From Faecalicatena_A orotica (GTDB taxonomy: Bacteria > Bacillota > Clostridia > Lachnospirales > Lachnospiraceae), in NCBI RefSeq assembly GCF_040545875.1, contig NZ_JBEPMR010000001.1: a stretch of DNA of 64,000 bases. One strand, written 5' to 3'. This document shows positions 63,237 to 64,000 of this stretch, one piece after another. Numbering within the stretch: position 1 is the stretch's first letter; the number at the start of each line of letters is the position of its first letter. Made by a program: the position numbers and the translations under genes. The notes below the pieces were generated by a model, which worked only from the letters and a program-made list of their open reading frames with translations, had not been told where the DNA came from and did no database searches.

Positions 63237-64000
63237 CTAATTTAAAAAACCTTTGACATTTTTCCCAAAATAATATCCACGTTTCTGCTGCAATTTAGTT
63301 CTTACAGATATAAAAAACATACCTGGATCTATCAAAAATTTTATTATGCCTCGTATTAATTTTGGATATCCCCCTATACGTAACTTTCTAACCCTTTTTA
63401 AAACATATTCATTATCTGGATACTTTTGTTCCATATACATAAATAAGGAATCATAGTCATTTTTTATCCTTTTCTGCCAAATAGGACTGTTTGAAGTAGA
63501 AATCCCCTCCCCCATTTCATACCATACAACGTTTTCATCATAAAAACTGATTTTTATGCCTTTTACTAGTGCTATAATTTGTATATAATCTTCACAATAT
63601 TTAACCCTGCCTTTAATCTCATTTAACAATTCCATCAAACTATTTTTTTCCCAAAATATGCTTGCCCCTGATATTAATTTGCCCCAGGCCACAATATTAC
63701 GTTTAATTTGATTTTGATTTTCCTTCTTAAAAGCCTTAATATCCATCGGGATAGTACAATCCCAATAGTTTAATTCTCTGTCCACTATTTTAAAGGCTTT
63801 CAACAAGCCGAATACTATTTTTTCAGCATTTTCTTCCATATACGTACAAACTTTAGTTACAGTATTGCTTTCAAATAATAAATCACCACATCCAAGTCCC
63901 TTTATATATTCTCCTTTTGCGGCCTCCACCCCTGCATAAAAATTCTCTACTGTTCCTTTATTTATTTCACTAGATATTAATTTATAATTTTCAAATTCAT
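63237..64000 (-). CDS. Glycosyltransferase family 2 (partial, 5' end beyond window)
   Basis: The frame stays open to the right window edge, so the N-terminal nucleotide-binding part is missing; 253 residues are visible. The segment ENFYAGVEAAKGEYIKGLGC and the following GDLLFES match the YDAMNKGIxxAxGEYIxxLxxGD pattern of family 2 enzymes. The rest is helical with no membrane segment. It begins the AT-rich block as seen here, 43 bases upstream of fdtA. Confidence 0.8.
   Translation of the reverse strand, partial: EFENYKLISSEINKGTVENFYAGVEAAKGEYIKGLGCGDLLFESNTVTKVCTYMEENAEKIVFGLLKAFKIVDRELNYWDCTIPMDIKAFKKENQNQIKRNIVAWGKLISGASIFWEKNSLMELLNEIKGRVKYCEDYIQIIALVKGIKISFYDENVVWYEMGEGISTSNSPIWQKRIKNDYDSLFMYMEQKYPDNEYVLKRVRKLRIGGYPKLIRGIIKFLIDPGMFFISVRTKLQQKRGYYFGKNVKGFLN

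Noticed and set aside
1..64000. tRNA, rRNA, CRISPR arrays, transposase or integrase genes
   Set aside because: None was recognised when reading both strands; a dedicated RNA search was not possible.

Overview
The window looks like a chromosomal segment of a gut-type Lachnospiraceae (Clostridia) bacterium. The grounds are a moderate GC content with strong AGGAGG ribosome binding sites, Firmicutes-type modules (YesMN with a CUT1 sugar ABC transporter, BceRS/BceAB, PadR-DUF1700-DUF4097, lantibiotic-immunity ABC genes, FprA flavodiiron protein), PduS/PduT-type proteins and a Gram-positive surface-polysaccharide locus. The species cannot be named from the sequence alone. No rRNA, tRNA, CRISPR array or transposase gene was seen.

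Layout. (1) 1-11542, minus strand: a mannoside/glycan-use locus with a YesN/YesM two-component system, solute-binding lipoprotein, two permeases, a GHL6-type hydrolase and a GH38 alpha-mannosidase cut by the left edge. (2) 11751-14485: a BceAB-type peptide-antibiotic ABC transporter with a TTACA-N4-TGTAA operator upstream. (3) 14679-27604, minus strand: a GntR-controlled catabolic cluster containing a TRAP transporter, an MFS carrier, type I dehydroquinase, an Old Yellow Enzyme-type reductase, a TIM-barrel isomerase, two zinc dehydrogenases, a creatininase-family hydrolase and an HMG-CoA-lyase-type enzyme. Both GntR-facing promoters carry the same TGTGATGCATCA operator. (4) 27969-31323, plus strand: a dihydroorotase, then a PduS/PduT pair with no other microcompartment gene nearby. 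(5) 31458-35241: a BceRS-type system divergent from a PadR-DUF1700-DUF4097 operon. (6) 35313-40003, minus strand: an Spx/ArsC-like protein, then a lantibiotic-immunity type ABC transporter with its own two-component system. (7) 40109-42354: a 278-bp GC-rich inverted repeat followed by an isolated contractile tail sheath gene and a tail-assembly protein gene. (8) 42704-43906: flavodiiron protein. (9) 44025-64000, minus strand: YfhO, a DUF3048 lipoprotein and a large surface-polysaccharide locus. Its right part (from about 55.3 kb) is much more AT-rich and makes a 3-amino-3,6-dideoxyhexose-type sugar; its left part carries a second flippase, a polymerase/ligase and more glycosyltransferases.

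The most interesting item is region 3. The enzyme set suggests uptake and breakdown of a carbocyclic acid such as quinate or shikimate: AroD and a C=C reductase on the ring, zinc dehydrogenases, a creatininase-family enzyme that could open a ring diketone as in the Thermotoga inositol route, and a DRE-TIM lyase to cut the resulting chain. This is inference from family membership and co-location. Other points to look at are the orphan PduST pair, the sheath-only contractile remnant, the split Bce module joined by an operator motif, and three copies of a REP-like palindrome (GGGGTC-N-GACCCC core).
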